From Narthecium ossifragum (lineage: Eukaryota > Streptophyta > Magnoliopsida > Dioscoreales > Nartheciaceae): a stretch of DNA of 64,000 nt. Shown here piece by piece: positions 12,093-23,359 of the stretch (position 1 is the stretch's first letter; every line of letters starts with the position of its first letter). The translations under genes and the position numbers were made by a program. The stretch lies in NCBI GenBank assembly GCA_963920575.1, contig OY986965.1, positions 5,225,134 to 5,289,133 of the forward strand. Reading direction: 5' to 3'. The notes below the pieces were generated by a model. The model did no database searches and was not told where the DNA came from. It worked only from the letters and a program-made list of their open reading frames with translations.

Positions 12093-12671
12093 TGATGCAG
12101 GTTAAGTAGCTGAACCGGCAGTCCCAAGGCGGTTGGAACGCGTCCGGTTTCCGTCGGTTCGAATCAGGTCTCCAGACGATCGAAACCGTCGGATGGATAT
12201 AACTTTTGATCACAGTGTCCGATCGGGGCGTATGAGGTGTCAAAACGACCGGCTCATCGAGCCCTACAAGAATCATCAGGATCAAAATGATCCCTCATGA
12301 CCCAAGGCGTCCCGACCCTAAATTCATTCAGCTGATACCCGAAAATTTATTTTTAGTAGAACTTTCCTTATTTTGGTTGTTTTTCCTTAATGAGGAGATT
12401 CCATATTTGGTAGTTTCCTTTCTTTTCTAATTTCGGGATTAGTTTGATTGATAGTTTGATTGGGGATTAGTTGCTATTTTGCAGTTTGAGTCCATCTGTA
12501 AGTGAGTATCTCCTTAGTCTATAAAAGAAGTTTTAGGGTTTGTAATTGGGCAGTTTTAATTAATGAAGTTTTGAGTAGTTTTCTCCTCTTGAGAATTCTG
12601 GTTTGTCTTCCATAGAGGGGACGGTCGTCTCTCTCGTCGAGAGGCTATTCTTTCACGCTCACCTTGCGTCA
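12093..12671. mobile_element. Solo LTR inside LINE 3' end
   Basis: The 579-bp insertion has TGATGCAGG...TTGCGTCA ends and a perfect 5-bp duplication gggct at 12088-12092 and 12672-12676. The equivalent sites at about 47.94 and 62.55 kb lack it and read straight through the target. No primer site or coding region is present, so it is a solo LTR of unknown superfamily. Confidence 0.85.
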
Positions 12672-13090
12672 GGGCTTCGGCCCTAGATCATATGTTGTAA
12701 ATAACATTTAGCCCTCGGACTCAATTCTTCAAAAAAAAACTTTATTTGTGTTATAGAATCAAGCATCATGTGCACTAACCAAGCTCACTAATCCTCATTT
12801 TTTTCAGTCCAATAAATCATGCATATTTCTCAAAAAAAAATAGGACTACCACAGAGAGGACGGTCGTCTCTCTCGTCGAGAGGCTATTCTTTCACGCTCA
12901 CCCAGCATCAGGCTGCGACCCTAAATCATATGCTGTAAATAACATTTAGCCCTCGGACCCAATTCATCAAAAAAAAACTTGATATGTGTTATAGAATCAA
13001 GCATAATGTGCACTAACCAAGCTCACTAATCCTATTTTTTTCTGTCCAATAAATCATGCATATTTCTCAAAGAAAAATAGGACTACCAAG
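12611..13090. repeat. Tandem duplication, about 239-bp unit
   Basis: The segment holding acggtcgtctctctcgtc, the solo LTR end, the LINE tail with its A-run and about 100 bp of GLP upstream flank occurs twice in tandem. The shared start acggtcgtct is at 12621 and 12860. The second copy includes the LTR terminus, so the duplication followed the LTR insertion. Confidence 0.8.
12672..12739 (+). mobile_element. LINE 3' end with poly(A)
   Basis: The sequence after the solo LTR reads through ...atttagccctcggactcaa to a run of nine A at about 12731-12739. A second LINE 3' end, at 30740-30790, has a similar tail before its A-run. This marks the 3' terminus of the LINE begun at about 10.15 kb. Confidence 0.65.
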
Positions 13091-13599
13091 CGCCTCGGTG
13101 GAAACTACTACAAGAAAAAGCGAGGACATGTACCCAGCCACATCTAGATGCATGCATGGTGCACATTTTCAACATCAAGATCATCTTTTCCCATATTTCA
13201 ACAACTCTCCAATAGTCTTTCATTCCTGATCTGCCACCTGACTGCTGCTTTTTACCTACCTCATCGATCTATAAACCTTATACAAGCATCTCCAATCAAT
13301 TTATACGTATCTAGTCTCGATATATATAGTTCGTATATCACTCGATAGCTAGGTAAAGCTAGTGTCTCCAAGTATGTATCAATCTGCTGAAATTTTCGAC
13401 ATATATACACATCGATACACCTTTTCACCTTGAGCATGCATGCTAGAACAATATAGCTAGTCTTACGACCATATCTATCATACCATTAATTAGACCTATT
13501 CAATCACGCCAATAGAAAACCTGATACACATATATATACCTGACCTTGAACAATGACTAATTCAAAGCCATTTCCAACACCAAGTCCACGATCTCTCTC

Positions 13600-13607
13600 T
13601 ATATAAG
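13600..13607 (+). promoter_or_regulatory. TATA box of GLP copy 1
   Basis: TATATAAG lies 86 bp before the ATG at 13693, within a block (gatctctctctatataagcc) shared by all GLP copies that retain a 5' end. It is preceded by a CT-rich tract. The leader of about 60 nt ends in a CTT-rich run directly before the ATG. Confidence 0.8.
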
Positions 13608-13692
13608 CCAACCCCCTCTAAACCATATATGCATATCTCATCCTCCGAACACAAACTTAAAAGCTCTAGTTCTACTTCTTCTTCTTCCAGCC

Positions 13693-14447
13693 ATGGCTGC
13701 CAAGATACTCTTGCTTGCTCTCTTTGCAATGGCTCTCACTCATGCATTTGCTTCTGATCCCAGTCCTCTTCAGGATTTCTGTGTCGCAGACAACATGTCT
13801 CCAGGTACTTAGTTCACTTTTTCTTGTATATATATTACTCAAAAACATGCAAACCTTAGATTTCTATCATGTTTGCTAAAGCATTGTTTGTTATCTATTT
13901 TGTAGTTATAGTGAACGGATTAGTCTGCAAGAATCCCAAGGACGTCAGCGCCAAAGATTTCTTCTTCTCCGGCCTCAACATGCCTGGTAACACAGACAAT
14001 AAACTAGGGTCTAATGTGACACTAGTCTCGGCAACTCAGCTCCCAGGACTCAACACCCTTGGCGTCTCCTTGGCTCGCATAGACTTTGCACCCTACGGTC
14101 TTATTCCTCCTCATACTCACCCTCGGGCAACCGAGATCCTTACTGTGCTGGAAGGAACACTCTACGTGGGCTTCGTCACATCGAACAACCAGCTGTTTAC
14201 TGAAGTGCTGAACAAGGGTGATGTCTTCGTCTTCCCTGAAGGGCTCATCCACTTCCAGTTCAACAAAGGTACAGAGAAAGCTGTCTCCATCTCCGGTCTG
14301 AGCAGCCAGAACCCTGGCTTGATCACCATAGCCAACGCTGTCTTCGGCTCGAAGCCGCCTATCTCCGATGATGTTCTTGCCAAGGCCTTCCAAGTGGACA
14401 AGAAGACCGTAGACTGGCTCCAGACCCAGTTCTGGGTGGCCAATTAA
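13693..14447 (+). CDS. Germin-like protein, copy 1 (two exons)
   Basis: This encodes a secreted germin-like cupin of 217 residues. Exon 1 is 13693-13804 (112 nt), the intron 13805-13905 (101 bp, GT...AG), and exon 2 13906-14447. Residues 1-20 form a hydrophobic signal peptide ending AFA before [11 protein letters not shown]30 and C45 are the expected N-terminal disulfide pair. Germin box 1 ([11 protein letters not shown]) supplies H107, H109 and E114, and box 2 ([16 protein letters not shown]) supplies H153, the manganese ligand set of the family. N74 is in an NVT glycosylation sequon. Germin-like proteins are apoplastic hexamers, some with superoxide dismutase or oxalate oxidase activity, and the activity here cannot be assigned. 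Compared with the other copies it lacks two codons after VTSN. It is the only copy in this window on the plus strand. The 3' flank runs into an assembly gap 40 bp after the stop. Confidence 0.93.
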
Positions 14448-14487
14448 TATCAATTATATTGATAAAGTGCCACTCCGATTACTATAT

Positions 14488-14687
14488 NNNNNNNNNNNNN
14501 NNNNNNNNNNNNNNNNNNNNNNNNNNNNNNNNNNNNNNNNNNNNNNNNNNNNNNNNNNNNNNNNNNNNNNNNNNNNNNNNNNNNNNNNNNNNNNNNNNNN
14601 NNNNNNNNNNNNNNNNNNNNNNNNNNNNNNNNNNNNNNNNNNNNNNNNNNNNNNNNNNNNNNNNNNNNNNNNNNNNNNNNNNNNNNN
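14488..14687. other. Assembly gap (200 N)
   Basis: The run of exactly 200 N is a scaffold gap of unknown true size. It separates the GLP copy 1 3' flank from GC-rich repeats, so the junction between them is not observed. Confidence 0.99.
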
Positions 14688-14960
14688 GCCATCAGCCCTC
14701 TCCCCGACGCCCAACGCGTGACGCCCGACGCCATCGGCCCTCTCCCTGACGCCCAACGCCATCAGCCCTCTCCCCGACGCCCAACGTGTGACGCCCGCCA
14801 TCGACCCTCTCCCCGATGCCCGATGCGTGACGCCCGCAATCGTATAATGGTGATTTCTCCATCGTATAATTAGCTTTTCACTAGCTTGATCGCCGACGCC
14901 GAACGCCCACCATCGACCCTCTCCCCACGCCGAGCTCCTCAACCCGGCCGTCTACGCCGA
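14688..14960. repeat. GC-rich tandem repeat array
   Basis: Units built from gccatcagccctctccccgacgcccaacg and variants recur about six times immediately after the gap. The pattern is irregular (about 30-75 bp spacing). The open frames through it are repeat artefacts. The array probably contributed to the assembly break. Confidence 0.75.
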
Positions 14961-15820
14961 TCGCGGCCCAGCCCCTGATCTCCGTCAATCTCTCGCCAAG
15001 CAGGTCGCTGCCGCCATCAAGGGGCGGGTGTGTTGGCGGCGGGATGAAAGAGGTTAGGCTTGGATTTGTAACCCTAAGCCTTTCCTTACATGGGTCATTG
15101 ATCTTTATGATTCAACGACTCACATATGAACCAATACAAAACCCGGAGCTATTTTTTTTAGCATTATTCGAGTAAAGATCCAAGGTTAAGACACTATTGG
15201 GTTTCGTAATTTTCGAATAAAAAGATCTACGCCTCTAGATAAATGGATATTGTAAATCTTCACTTTCGAACAATTGCTCAGACATTAACCAACTTATAAA
15301 TCACAAAAAAATTATAATATCCGTGTCGTAGGCACGGGTATTAACAAAAAAATTATAACTTCGGCATATTGGTTGTTTTAGGAATAAGTTATCCCTAGAG
15401 AACTAGATTTTTACATGTTATCAAAGCTTATTCCGTTAAGGTTTTGGATTGATGATGGTAATCATCTAACTGTTGGATTTTCTGATCCAGGGCCACACAT
15501 CAGTGAAGTGGTGGTGGTGTTGTGGGAATGCTTGGAGCTAGAGTTAAAAAGAGAAAAAACCAACGGTTAGATTTTGCTAGCCCTGGAGTTGGATTATTGT
15601 GAAATTAGAATATATGTGTTTTTTTTTCTTTGAAGTTGTGGTTTGTGAGGGATAATGTTGTATTTGAGGATACTTTGGTTTGTAAAGTTTGTGGGGACAA
15701 GGTTTGCTCCGGGGACAAAGTTTGTGAGGGATAATGTTGTATTTGAGGGATAATGTTGCACTTATAAGGTTTGCCTCGGTACAGGTGAGGTTCTACCGAA
15801 TTTTTTTGAAAAAACTCTAT
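14961..15820. other. Unassigned intergenic sequence
   Basis: No gene is recognised. A short palindromic stretch, ccgtgtcgtaggcacgg, occurs at about 15322-15338 and resembles the Helitron-like hairpin at 15825. A small direct repeat, gtttgtgagggataatgttg, occurs near 15645 and 15721. Confidence 0.5.
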
Positions 15821-15824
15821 ATAT

Positions 15825-15853
15825 CCGTGACGTAGGCACGTGCATTCCCTAGT
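15825..15853 (+). mobile_element. Helitron-like 3' terminus
   Basis: The sequence ccgtgacgtaggcacg can form a short hairpin and is followed about 8 nt later by CTAGT at 15849-15853. Plant Helitrons end in a hairpin plus CTRR and insert at AT. The matching 5' TC end was not found and may lie in the gap, so only the end is called. Confidence 0.4.
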
Positions 15854-15859
15854 GTATAT

Positions 15860-16070
15860 ATATATATGTTTTGTCTCATCCTGTGCGTCTTTATGTGCTT
15901 TTCTACGCGTGTTTAATCCCATTTGTGTGTGTTCTTATATGCGTTTATATGCTTGTTTTGTCTCATCCTGTGCGTCTTTAACCCCAAGTGTATGTGTTCT
16001 TATATGCGTTTATATGCGTGTTGTGTCTCATCCTGTGCGTCTTTATGTGTTTTTATACGCGCGTCTACAG
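15860..16070. repeat. Tandem repeat, about 75-90-bp period
   Basis: About three copies of a unit containing gtctcatcctgtgcgtcttt and cttatatgcgtttatatgcg recur near 15870, 15960 and 16025. The array sits downstream of the MULE transposase gene and may be its subterminal region. Confidence 0.7.
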
Positions 16071-16209
16071 CTATTATCGCAGTACAAGCACAGTTCAACT
16101 TATTCGAATATTACACTTGTACTAACACTATACTCTTGCACAAGTTTCTTCATACAAGCCAGGGGCAAGCTTCAAGTACAAAATATTAAACAAAACAGTT
16201 TTTCACCGT

Positions 16210-18311
16210 TCATAAGCGTAGTTCTGTTGCCGCAATAGGGTCTCGAACAGGGATAGGGTCAGGAACAGGATTTGTGTTCATACGCGTAGTGGGTTGTGTT
16301 CTACATGTCCTTTTGTTATGTCCAAGAAGCCGACATTTAGTACATCTACGTGTTGGACGCGATTGTGCCTCACCTTGCCACGGCAGCCTTCGCTTTCTTC
16401 TCTTTCCTTTCTTCGGCCCACAGATCGGTGGATAGACAATAAGGTCTTCTTCCATCCCTTTCGGCCAAAATTCTTGAGATGCAGTTGGGAATATAAAGCC
16501 GTTGTATGTAGATCTATATTTTTGAGTTGTGAACCAAGGCTCGCAATAGTCATATTCTGACAACCCGGTGAACATTAATGCAGCACAAGCGTGTTGACAT
16601 GGTATGCCGTGCACGTCCCATTCCCTCCACGAACACCTTTTCAAGGCAATGTTGACGGCGTAATATGATTCACCATATTGGACCTGGAAGTGGTCCTGAC
16701 TCGACTGATCGACGGTCATGTGCCGTCCTTTCTCCTTGGCTACGTTAAGCTCCTTCTCAGCCCATGGGGTAAGAGTAGTTTCAAGACGGAGAGCTTCCTG
16801 TATTCTCATCCAAAAATAAGAACCCACCTTCTGGCGCGTTGACTCGATCATATATTGGATAGGATATGCCTTCGCTTCCTTCAACACTCCGTTGAAACTC
16901 TCGACCATGTTCGTTGATAACATTTTGTATCTTCGACCTAGGAAGCAGTGGGTTGCCCATTTTTCTTTCGGAATTTCCATGACGTACTGGTACTGCTCCG
17001 GATACAACTCCTTCATGGTGTCCATGGCCCGTTTGAAATGCACCTCAGTGTACGCTCTCGCAGCCGCCCAGAACATGTTGTATGGCGCTGATCTCCTTCA
17101 TGCATTCACCAGATTACGCGACAAGTGCACCATGCAAAACCCATGGTTTGCTTCCGGGAACACATCCTCCACGGCCTTAAGTATCCCTTTGTGCCGGTCG
17201 GATATTATAGTCAACTTCTCAAACGGACTAATACATGTGCGGAGGCGTGAGAGAAACCATGTCCACGACTCCGCCGTCTCTTTGTCCGCAACTCCAAAAG
17301 CCACAGGAATTATGTGATTATTGCCATCTACCCCAATTGTAGTAAAACTTGTCCCCGGATAGTGACAAATGTGCCATCTATACCAAGAATTGGCCGCATG
17401 TAGTTTTTGTAGGCATGGATGCATGCGCCGAAGGCCCAGTATATGCGTAGGAAACGGTTCTCGCAGTCTAACTGAAGTGCCGTCACTGTGGTCGGGTCTC
17501 TCATCATCAACTCCCGCATGTAGGGTCTCAACAAAGTGTAGGAACGCTCGAATGTTCCACGGACCTGTTTGCATGAGAAACATAATTACAAGAAAATTCA
17601 TGCGCAGCCCAAAACGAAGAATAACATAGGTTCCGCTCTCACCTGGGAGAGAACTCTCTGCTTGGCACGGTATGCCTTCCAGTATGACACCTTCGCGCCG
17701 TATCTTTTCAAAGTCTCGATTACAATCATCTTCACAGTGTATTTCTCATTTGATGCCACCTGCTCTTTCACCTCTTCAGCGACAAAAGAGCATGTCAGTT
17801 GCTTGTGGCAACGACCGATCTTTGGCTTGTTACATGTGTGGTCCTTGACAAATTTCCTTATCCGAAAAGTGGGAATACCGGGCACCTTCCTAGCAATCAC
17901 GTTCCAATCACAGTTTGTTTCCACACAACGCACTAGAACCTTCCGTTCAGTACATTTTTTCGTGATATACTCGAAACGGCGCGTGATTGCGTATCGTGCG
18001 AGTGCAAGTCTCAGTTCCTTCTTATTTGAAAAGGACTGACCGACAAATGGTTCCAGCGTGTCTATAAAGAAATTTTCTTGAGCTTCAGGCGTTTCAAAAT
18101 TGAAGATGTACTCGTTTTTCCCGTCTTCAACTGGCTCGCAAACGGGCATTTCATGTTCTTCGTAATCAGGATCCCAATCATCACCAAAATATATTTCATC
18201 GTATGTGTCATGCGTGTCCACACCGGGTCGAGTGAAAGGCCTGTGTACAGCAATGATTACACGATTAAAACTGACGAAGTCACATACCTGGCTATGACTA
18301 TATGCGCGCAA
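16210..18311 (-). pseudogene. MULE transposase (MuDR type), decayed main part
   Basis: The DDE transposase of a Mutator-like element, which would cut and join at its terminal repeats. In transcription order there is a MuDR N-terminal region (18260-17640, with TKKCTERKVLVRC and DHTCNKPKIGRCHKQL). A GT-AG intron follows at about 17645-17570. The catalytic core contains the first-Asp motif ILGIDGTF and then IISDRHKGI. A SWIM zinc finger follows (CSWREWDVHGIPCQHAC). A CCHC knuckle is at the C-terminus (CTKCRLLGHNKRTC). The frame changes near 17345, between the first Asp motif and VDGNNHIIPVAFG. A TGA at about 17101 interrupts the core in frame, after SRNLVNA. The protein is otherwise nearly complete. 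The N-terminal exon lies at 20917-21508, beyond a repeat-rich intron. Confidence 0.85.
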
Positions 18312-18520
18312 GAACTACATTACGTACACGTAGGAACTGTATTAAGGACGCGTAGGAACTATATTCAGGACGTGCAAGAACTAGACTAAGTACGAGTAGG
18401 AGCTATATTAAGTACGCGCAATAACTACATTAAGTACGCGTATAAAATACATTAAGTACGCGTAGGAACGACATTAAGTACGCGTAATAACGACATTAAG
18501 TACGCGTAAGAAAGTGCGCG
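18295..18520. repeat. Minisatellite in MULE intron, left block
   Basis: About nine units of 22-26 bp of the type aactacattaagtacgcgta occur in tandem. They begin next to the splice acceptor of the MULE transposase exon at about 18241. A second block of the same units lies on the far side of a solo LTR at 20757-20900. Confidence 0.8.
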
Positions 18521-18592
18521 CGGGTTAACTTTTTACCCTTCCTCCTCCGGTGTTAAGGCATAGAGCGATATCTCAGGACGCGCAAGAACTAC

Positions 18593-20755
18593 TGTGAGGA
18601 CCTGTCCCTCCATTCCTGGGTCGACCGCCTGGGTCGGGCCCGTGGCTCGTTGTGGACCGCAAGGGCAATTTGGTAAATTGCGCCTTGTTGGTTTGTTTCA
18701 CACCCGCGTGCGCACACACTGACCTTGTTTGTGTTAGTGCTTGATTAGAATGGTTAGGTGGACCCGGGATCGAAAGATCCCAGCTCGGGCACGCTGAAGC
18801 TTGCTTTTGGGCAGCTTACGGCCCTTGAGCGATCGGTCGCTCCAAGGAGTGATCGATCGGACTCGTACGCAGGGCAGTTGAACTGCGCAGAGGAGTTCAG
18901 CTTCTGTCGTCCTCCTTTGTGAGGGAAGAGAGGACCTCTCCTCCCCTTTCTCCACCTTCCCCAACCTTCCCCAACCTTCCCCGAACTTCCCCTACCTTCT
19001 CCTTCTCTTCTCTTCCTCTTCTTCCTTCTCTTCTTCTTCCTTCTCCTTTCTTCTCTTCCGCGGTTCTGGTTTTGTTCCTCTGTTTCCTTCCGGGGCAGCC
19101 ATCTTCTTCTCCTTCGTTCTCCCTCCTCCGACCACCATTTTGGGCATTCTAAAGCTCGTTGGATCCGTGACAACGAGAGGAAAATCCCTGAAGTGGTTTG
19201 GAACCGTGTTGGTGATCAACTTGCGAGGGATCAGCCGAGGAATGCGCAAACCGGTAGGTGTTCTACCTACATGAGTTAATTAGTGGGTTTAGTTAGATCT
19301 AGCCGTTAGATCTTGATAAAATCATGTTGTTGGATGCATGTTGCCTATTATAATCTCTGGTTTAAGTTTCATGAACTTTGGTTAAGATTTCAGTAGGATT
19401 TAAGCATGATAAATCTCGGATTTCCGGTTTTCTGCTGTTCCTGAAGAACAGCCGGCTTGCGGCGAGTTTTCCGGCTTGTAAATGCATGATATTGGATTTT
19501 TATGAGAAATAAGAGTTGTAGATCTGTGAGTCTACTTTCCAACCCAATTGATTTTATATTTTTCCGATTTTACCACGAGTTTTGGTGATTTTTATACAAA
19601 ACTGTGTCAGAGCAGAGTTGCTGATGAATAGTGCCACGGATGATCCGTGGATCAACCGTCGCGGTCTCCACGGTCGACCGTCGCGGTCTCCACGGTCGAC
19701 CGTGAGCCCGAAAAATAGCGAAATAACCCCTCGCGGTCTCCACGGTTTTGAATGGTGTTTTAATATAATATTTTATGTTCGAAGTTTTCGCGGTTGACGG
19801 TCTGGTACCGTCGTAATGCCGGGACCTGCTGCGGATCGGCTGGCAGCGGTTGGTAGTACCGCTATAGCGATCCGGTTGGACTTGTATGCTGCCTTGTCAT
19901 ACTGTTGCATGCCTATTTCTCTTGCTTGTGTATGTTCATAGCATGCATTCTCTGTTGTGCATTAGTTGCATGGTTAGGGCGTGGGTGATTCGTGGATCGC
20001 CGACCCGAGGCTGGAAGCTCGGATTTAGCCCTAGGACCGGGGTTGGGTAGTTGGTCCAGGATTGAATTGTGGTGTCCAGTCAAACTTGATGATAGGCTTA
20101 GATGACTGGTACGCATGTTGCTTGGTGATTATAGAGGTCGTGTCGGCCTTGAGTCAGATGCTGAGGTGTAGCCGGTGTCCCACTGTGCTGACCTTGCAGT
20201 GTCGGGTTCCTGCAGTTGTCGTCGCCAGTGTTGTTCATGCTACTGAGTGCTGCCCCTGGGCCTCAGGGACACGCGGTGGGGTTATGGGACCCCTGTGTAC
20301 ACCCAGGTCTTACTTGAGGGCGACACTTTTGTGTTCCCCTTCCTTCTGTGTGACGTAGTGTAGAACCCTACTGAGCTTTATGCTCACTCCTACCCGGGCT
20401 GCGTTTTGCAGGTGCAGGCGCCAGCTCTTCTTCAGTAGCCCCTACCGGGCAGGCGTTTGGTGGCGCGGCGGCGTCTGGCGGGGTCTGAGGTTCGGTGATT
20501 ATCTTTCTACATCTTTTTGTTATAGTTAGCCTCCTACGGGAGTATGATGTATAAACTGTTGTAACCCCTTGAGGTTTTGGATTATTATATTATATTTGTT
20601 GGGGTTTAAATTTGTTGTAATATTCAGGGGTGCTTATGAATTGAATTGTGAAATCAGTAAATTGGAGGGAACCCCTCGCCTTTATTTCCGCTTTTAGTTA
20701 GTTTTCGGTTCGCGTCGCCCGGCCCGGTTGGGCTTCCGCGGGTCGGGGCGCGACA
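18593..20755. mobile_element. Solo LTR in MULE intron
   Basis: A 2163-bp insertion with TGTGAGGACC...GGCGCGACA ends and a perfect 5-bp duplication actac at 18588-18592 and 20756-20760. No primer site or pol is present. The GC-rich terminus and length suggest Ty3/gypsy. Several hundred bases near 18.9-19.1 kb are CT-rich and yield spurious frames. Confidence 0.9.
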
Positions 20756-20756
20756 A

Positions 20757-20900
20757 CTACACTAAGTACGAGTAGGAGCTATATTAAGTACGTCCAAGAA
20801 CTACATAAGTACACATAGGTACTACATTAAGTACGCGTAATAACTACCATATATAAGCGTAAGAAATACATTAAGTACGCGTAAGAACTACATTAAGTGC
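20757..20900. repeat. Minisatellite in MULE intron, right block
   Basis: Six to seven units of the same kind as at 18295-18520 follow the LTR. After each block comes a related stretch, gcgcgcgggt and then acccttcc and cctccggtgt. Part of the preceding exon and intron was therefore duplicated before or around the LTR insertion. Confidence 0.75.
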
Positions 20901-20916
20901 GCGCGGGTCAACTTTT

Positions 20917-21508
20917 TTACCCTTCCGCCTCCGGTGTCAGGGCATTGAGCGACATCTCCTCCACCACATCCTTATTATTTTCGAGTTCATCCCTTGGTAC
21001 CACGAGAGGGACGTTCAGATCAATGTCGCCTAAAGAACGGGCAGTAGGTGCCGTCTCGAGAAATGTATCGCTATCACAACTGAGGCATTGTAGGGTAGCA
21101 TTAGAACACAGGACGAAGCCACTACTATTGACTACAAGAATTTTCGGTAGCATACCTTGTATTGTCTGCTTCTTGTAGGGCGGCGAACACTCTGATGGGT
21201 GGGCAAGATGGCCGGCCAAGGAGACGGAAGAGCCGGGCCAAGTCTCTGTCGTTTTCTAAACGTATGAATGGACTATATGGGTCGTTGGGCTGCTCGAAGC
21301 TGATGAACAACTCGGCATTGGCTGGAGATAGGTCACAAAGCATATAGAAGCGAGTCTTCAGCTGCGTATAAGATAAGTCGGAAGAGAACTCCTCGAGCCG
21401 ACTTGACCCACCACGGTAATATGGAAGACCTTCGTCGTATACAACATCTCCATTGAAATGACATAGTAGCTGAACGCTCCCCATCTCAGACCATACGATG
21501 AAGGCCAC
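20917..21508 (-). pseudogene. MULE transposase, N-terminal exon(s)
   Basis: The minus-strand frame from about 21484 begins MGSVQLLCHFNGDVVYDEG and continues with FRLLGRPSCPPIRVFAALQE. This is the PB1-like N-terminal region commonly found in plant MULE transposases. A second frame (21219-20917) carries GDIDLNVPLVVPRDELENN up to MSLNALTPEAEG. The frames differ near 21160, suggesting a short intron or a frameshift. The likely start is the ATG at about 21484, since the upstream GTG is preceded by an in-frame stop. Confidence 0.65.
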
Positions 21509-22015
21509 TCATCCACCGTACGAGCCTAGATGCAAAGTGGTGATAGAACTGGAGGTATCTCCTCGGACTTGACTTGCAGCTAGGAGATATGGAGGAATAA
21601 TTGAGAAGAGGAGATAGAGAGGAAGCAATAGTGGCGTGAAGAACTATGGCGGGAGAGCAGTTCGCTGGCGGGAGAAAGACCTCCGGCGAGCTCCTTCGGC
21701 ACTGAGGTGACGGCGTATTCTACTATTTTTTTCCCGGTTTGAATTCAAAATGTGGCTAATGGCCTCTTCCCACGTTGTTATGGGTAATGATCGCATGACC
21801 CGTTTAACCGGGAAGTTATTATTATAACATACATGCCATGCCACGTCATGTGGCAGGGCATGGCATGTATGTGGTGTTATATGGGCATGGGTTAAGTGAG
21901 TGGTAAGATCCGGTTTTTCATGTCCAGGGGGTGTTAACTTGCAAAAAAAACAGGGCAAATGTATTAAACTGGCAAAAGTGAATTTTATGGGTACTAAAAT
22001 GCAAAAAATTCTAAA
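21509..22015. mobile_element. MULE 5' untranslated and terminal region
   Basis: No gene is present. Upstream of the transposase the sequence ends in a stretch (ggcaaaagtg, ttttatgggtactaaaatgc) that resembles MULE terminal inverted repeats. It abuts recognisable GLP flank at about 22015. The opposite terminal repeat was not found between the gap at 14687 and 16200. Confidence 0.45.
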
Positions 22016-23350
22016 TTGAGTCGGTATCCATCGTACAATGATGATTGAATGGATGATTTGCCAGCTCAAAGAAAGTAGTTGGCAGGGGAATATGGGATGT
22101 GGGATATGCGCATCTTTCTCGTTGGCGTATTTATAATATCCTCCGACGATCTTCTCTCGAACATCAAAGATGATAGCAATTAAGTTACCAAAACCTAATT
22201 AAACTCATGCTGCAGGGACTGTAAATCCAGTTTGTAACTCAAAAATTGCTTGAGATGGGCTCGATTTTAAGCTTGATAAGACTGTCAGCTTGATGTTAGC
22301 TCAGGTCATTTAAAAATGATAACAAATTAGGACGATCGGTATCGATTCGATCATGTTTCGAAAGTTAAAAGTTGTATATAAATATATTTTATTTCTACTC
22401 TATATATAGTGTTTCCTCTCCTCTCATAATATACAAGTAAATTTTATATCCAGTTTGACACCACTTGATTATAATTATTTTATTCTATTTTACGTATAAT
22501 TCCAGAAAATTGTATATATAATTGTATGATTCCGCTATAAATATATTAGTATTTTGGTTAACATGGTATTCTATATAATTAAGTATGTATTTTGATTTAC
22601 ATGATATTCTATATAATTAAGTATGAACAAAACTGATAAATGCGTTCTGAAGTATCAAAAAGAGATCAGGATAAAAATGGGCTTTCCTTTTGGGCTTTGC
22701 TTAAGCCTACTTGCCAAGAGAAGCAGAGTAACGATCTGGACTTTGCCTACTCACCTGCTGATTTTTCTCCCTGAAGAAATGAGCCGAAAGGCCGAGAAAA
22801 TAAAATTACAGGATCCTAAACACCATAAAAAACACCAACAAAACAACGAACAGCCTAACAAAACCATAGCAATAGCCCACTCCAAGTGTCCGTCAGCGAC
22901 TCAGCATCCATATATACATACCCCCAAGCACCCACGTCTCCTCTAGACAGTACAACCAATGCATCTGTACGCACAACATGCATCCCACTGAAGAAATAAT
23001 GGGAATTATAATTGATTCATTTTGATTTGGTCGATTATTTTATTTTAAATCATATTCAGACTCGGCAAGATTTTCAATATGACGTTTATATTTTTTATAG
23101 ATAAGCCATCACGATTCACATCATTATATTTTGTACATGCAAGAACCTCGATGAATTTGGAATCCAGAACGTATAGTTACGAAATCACAGAAATGATCAC
23201 ATATATTGATGTAAAATAAGAAATATAGTACCCTATTTGCTTATTTATTAAGCGAAACTATGCAAACAGTAATAATAAATGATATTTATTAGTCAGACAT
23301 TTCATATGGTCATATATATATATAGTAATCGGAGTGGCACTTTATCAATA
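22016..23350. repeat. 3' flank of GLP copy 2
   Basis: No separate gene is seen. This flank is closely repeated at 28125-30345 and more distantly at 50.1-52.4, 45.05-46.4, 57.0-58.4 and 59.65-61.0 kb. The open frame from 22623 is conserved only because the flank is duplicated. Confidence 0.7.
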
Positions 23351-23359
23351 TAATTGATA

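Noticed and set aside
13108..13125. CTACTACAAGAAAAAG as a CACTA terminus
   Set aside because: The same stretch is part of the conserved upstream flank in all GLP copies, with no element boundary or subterminal repeats there.
14450..14749. Frames running through the N gap
   Set aside because: They are open only because N codons cannot be stops.
22623..22946. Conserved 107-codon frame also found at 29702
   Set aside because: It is in GLP 3' flank that is duplicated wholesale, the composition is not protein-like, and the more diverged flank copies lack it.
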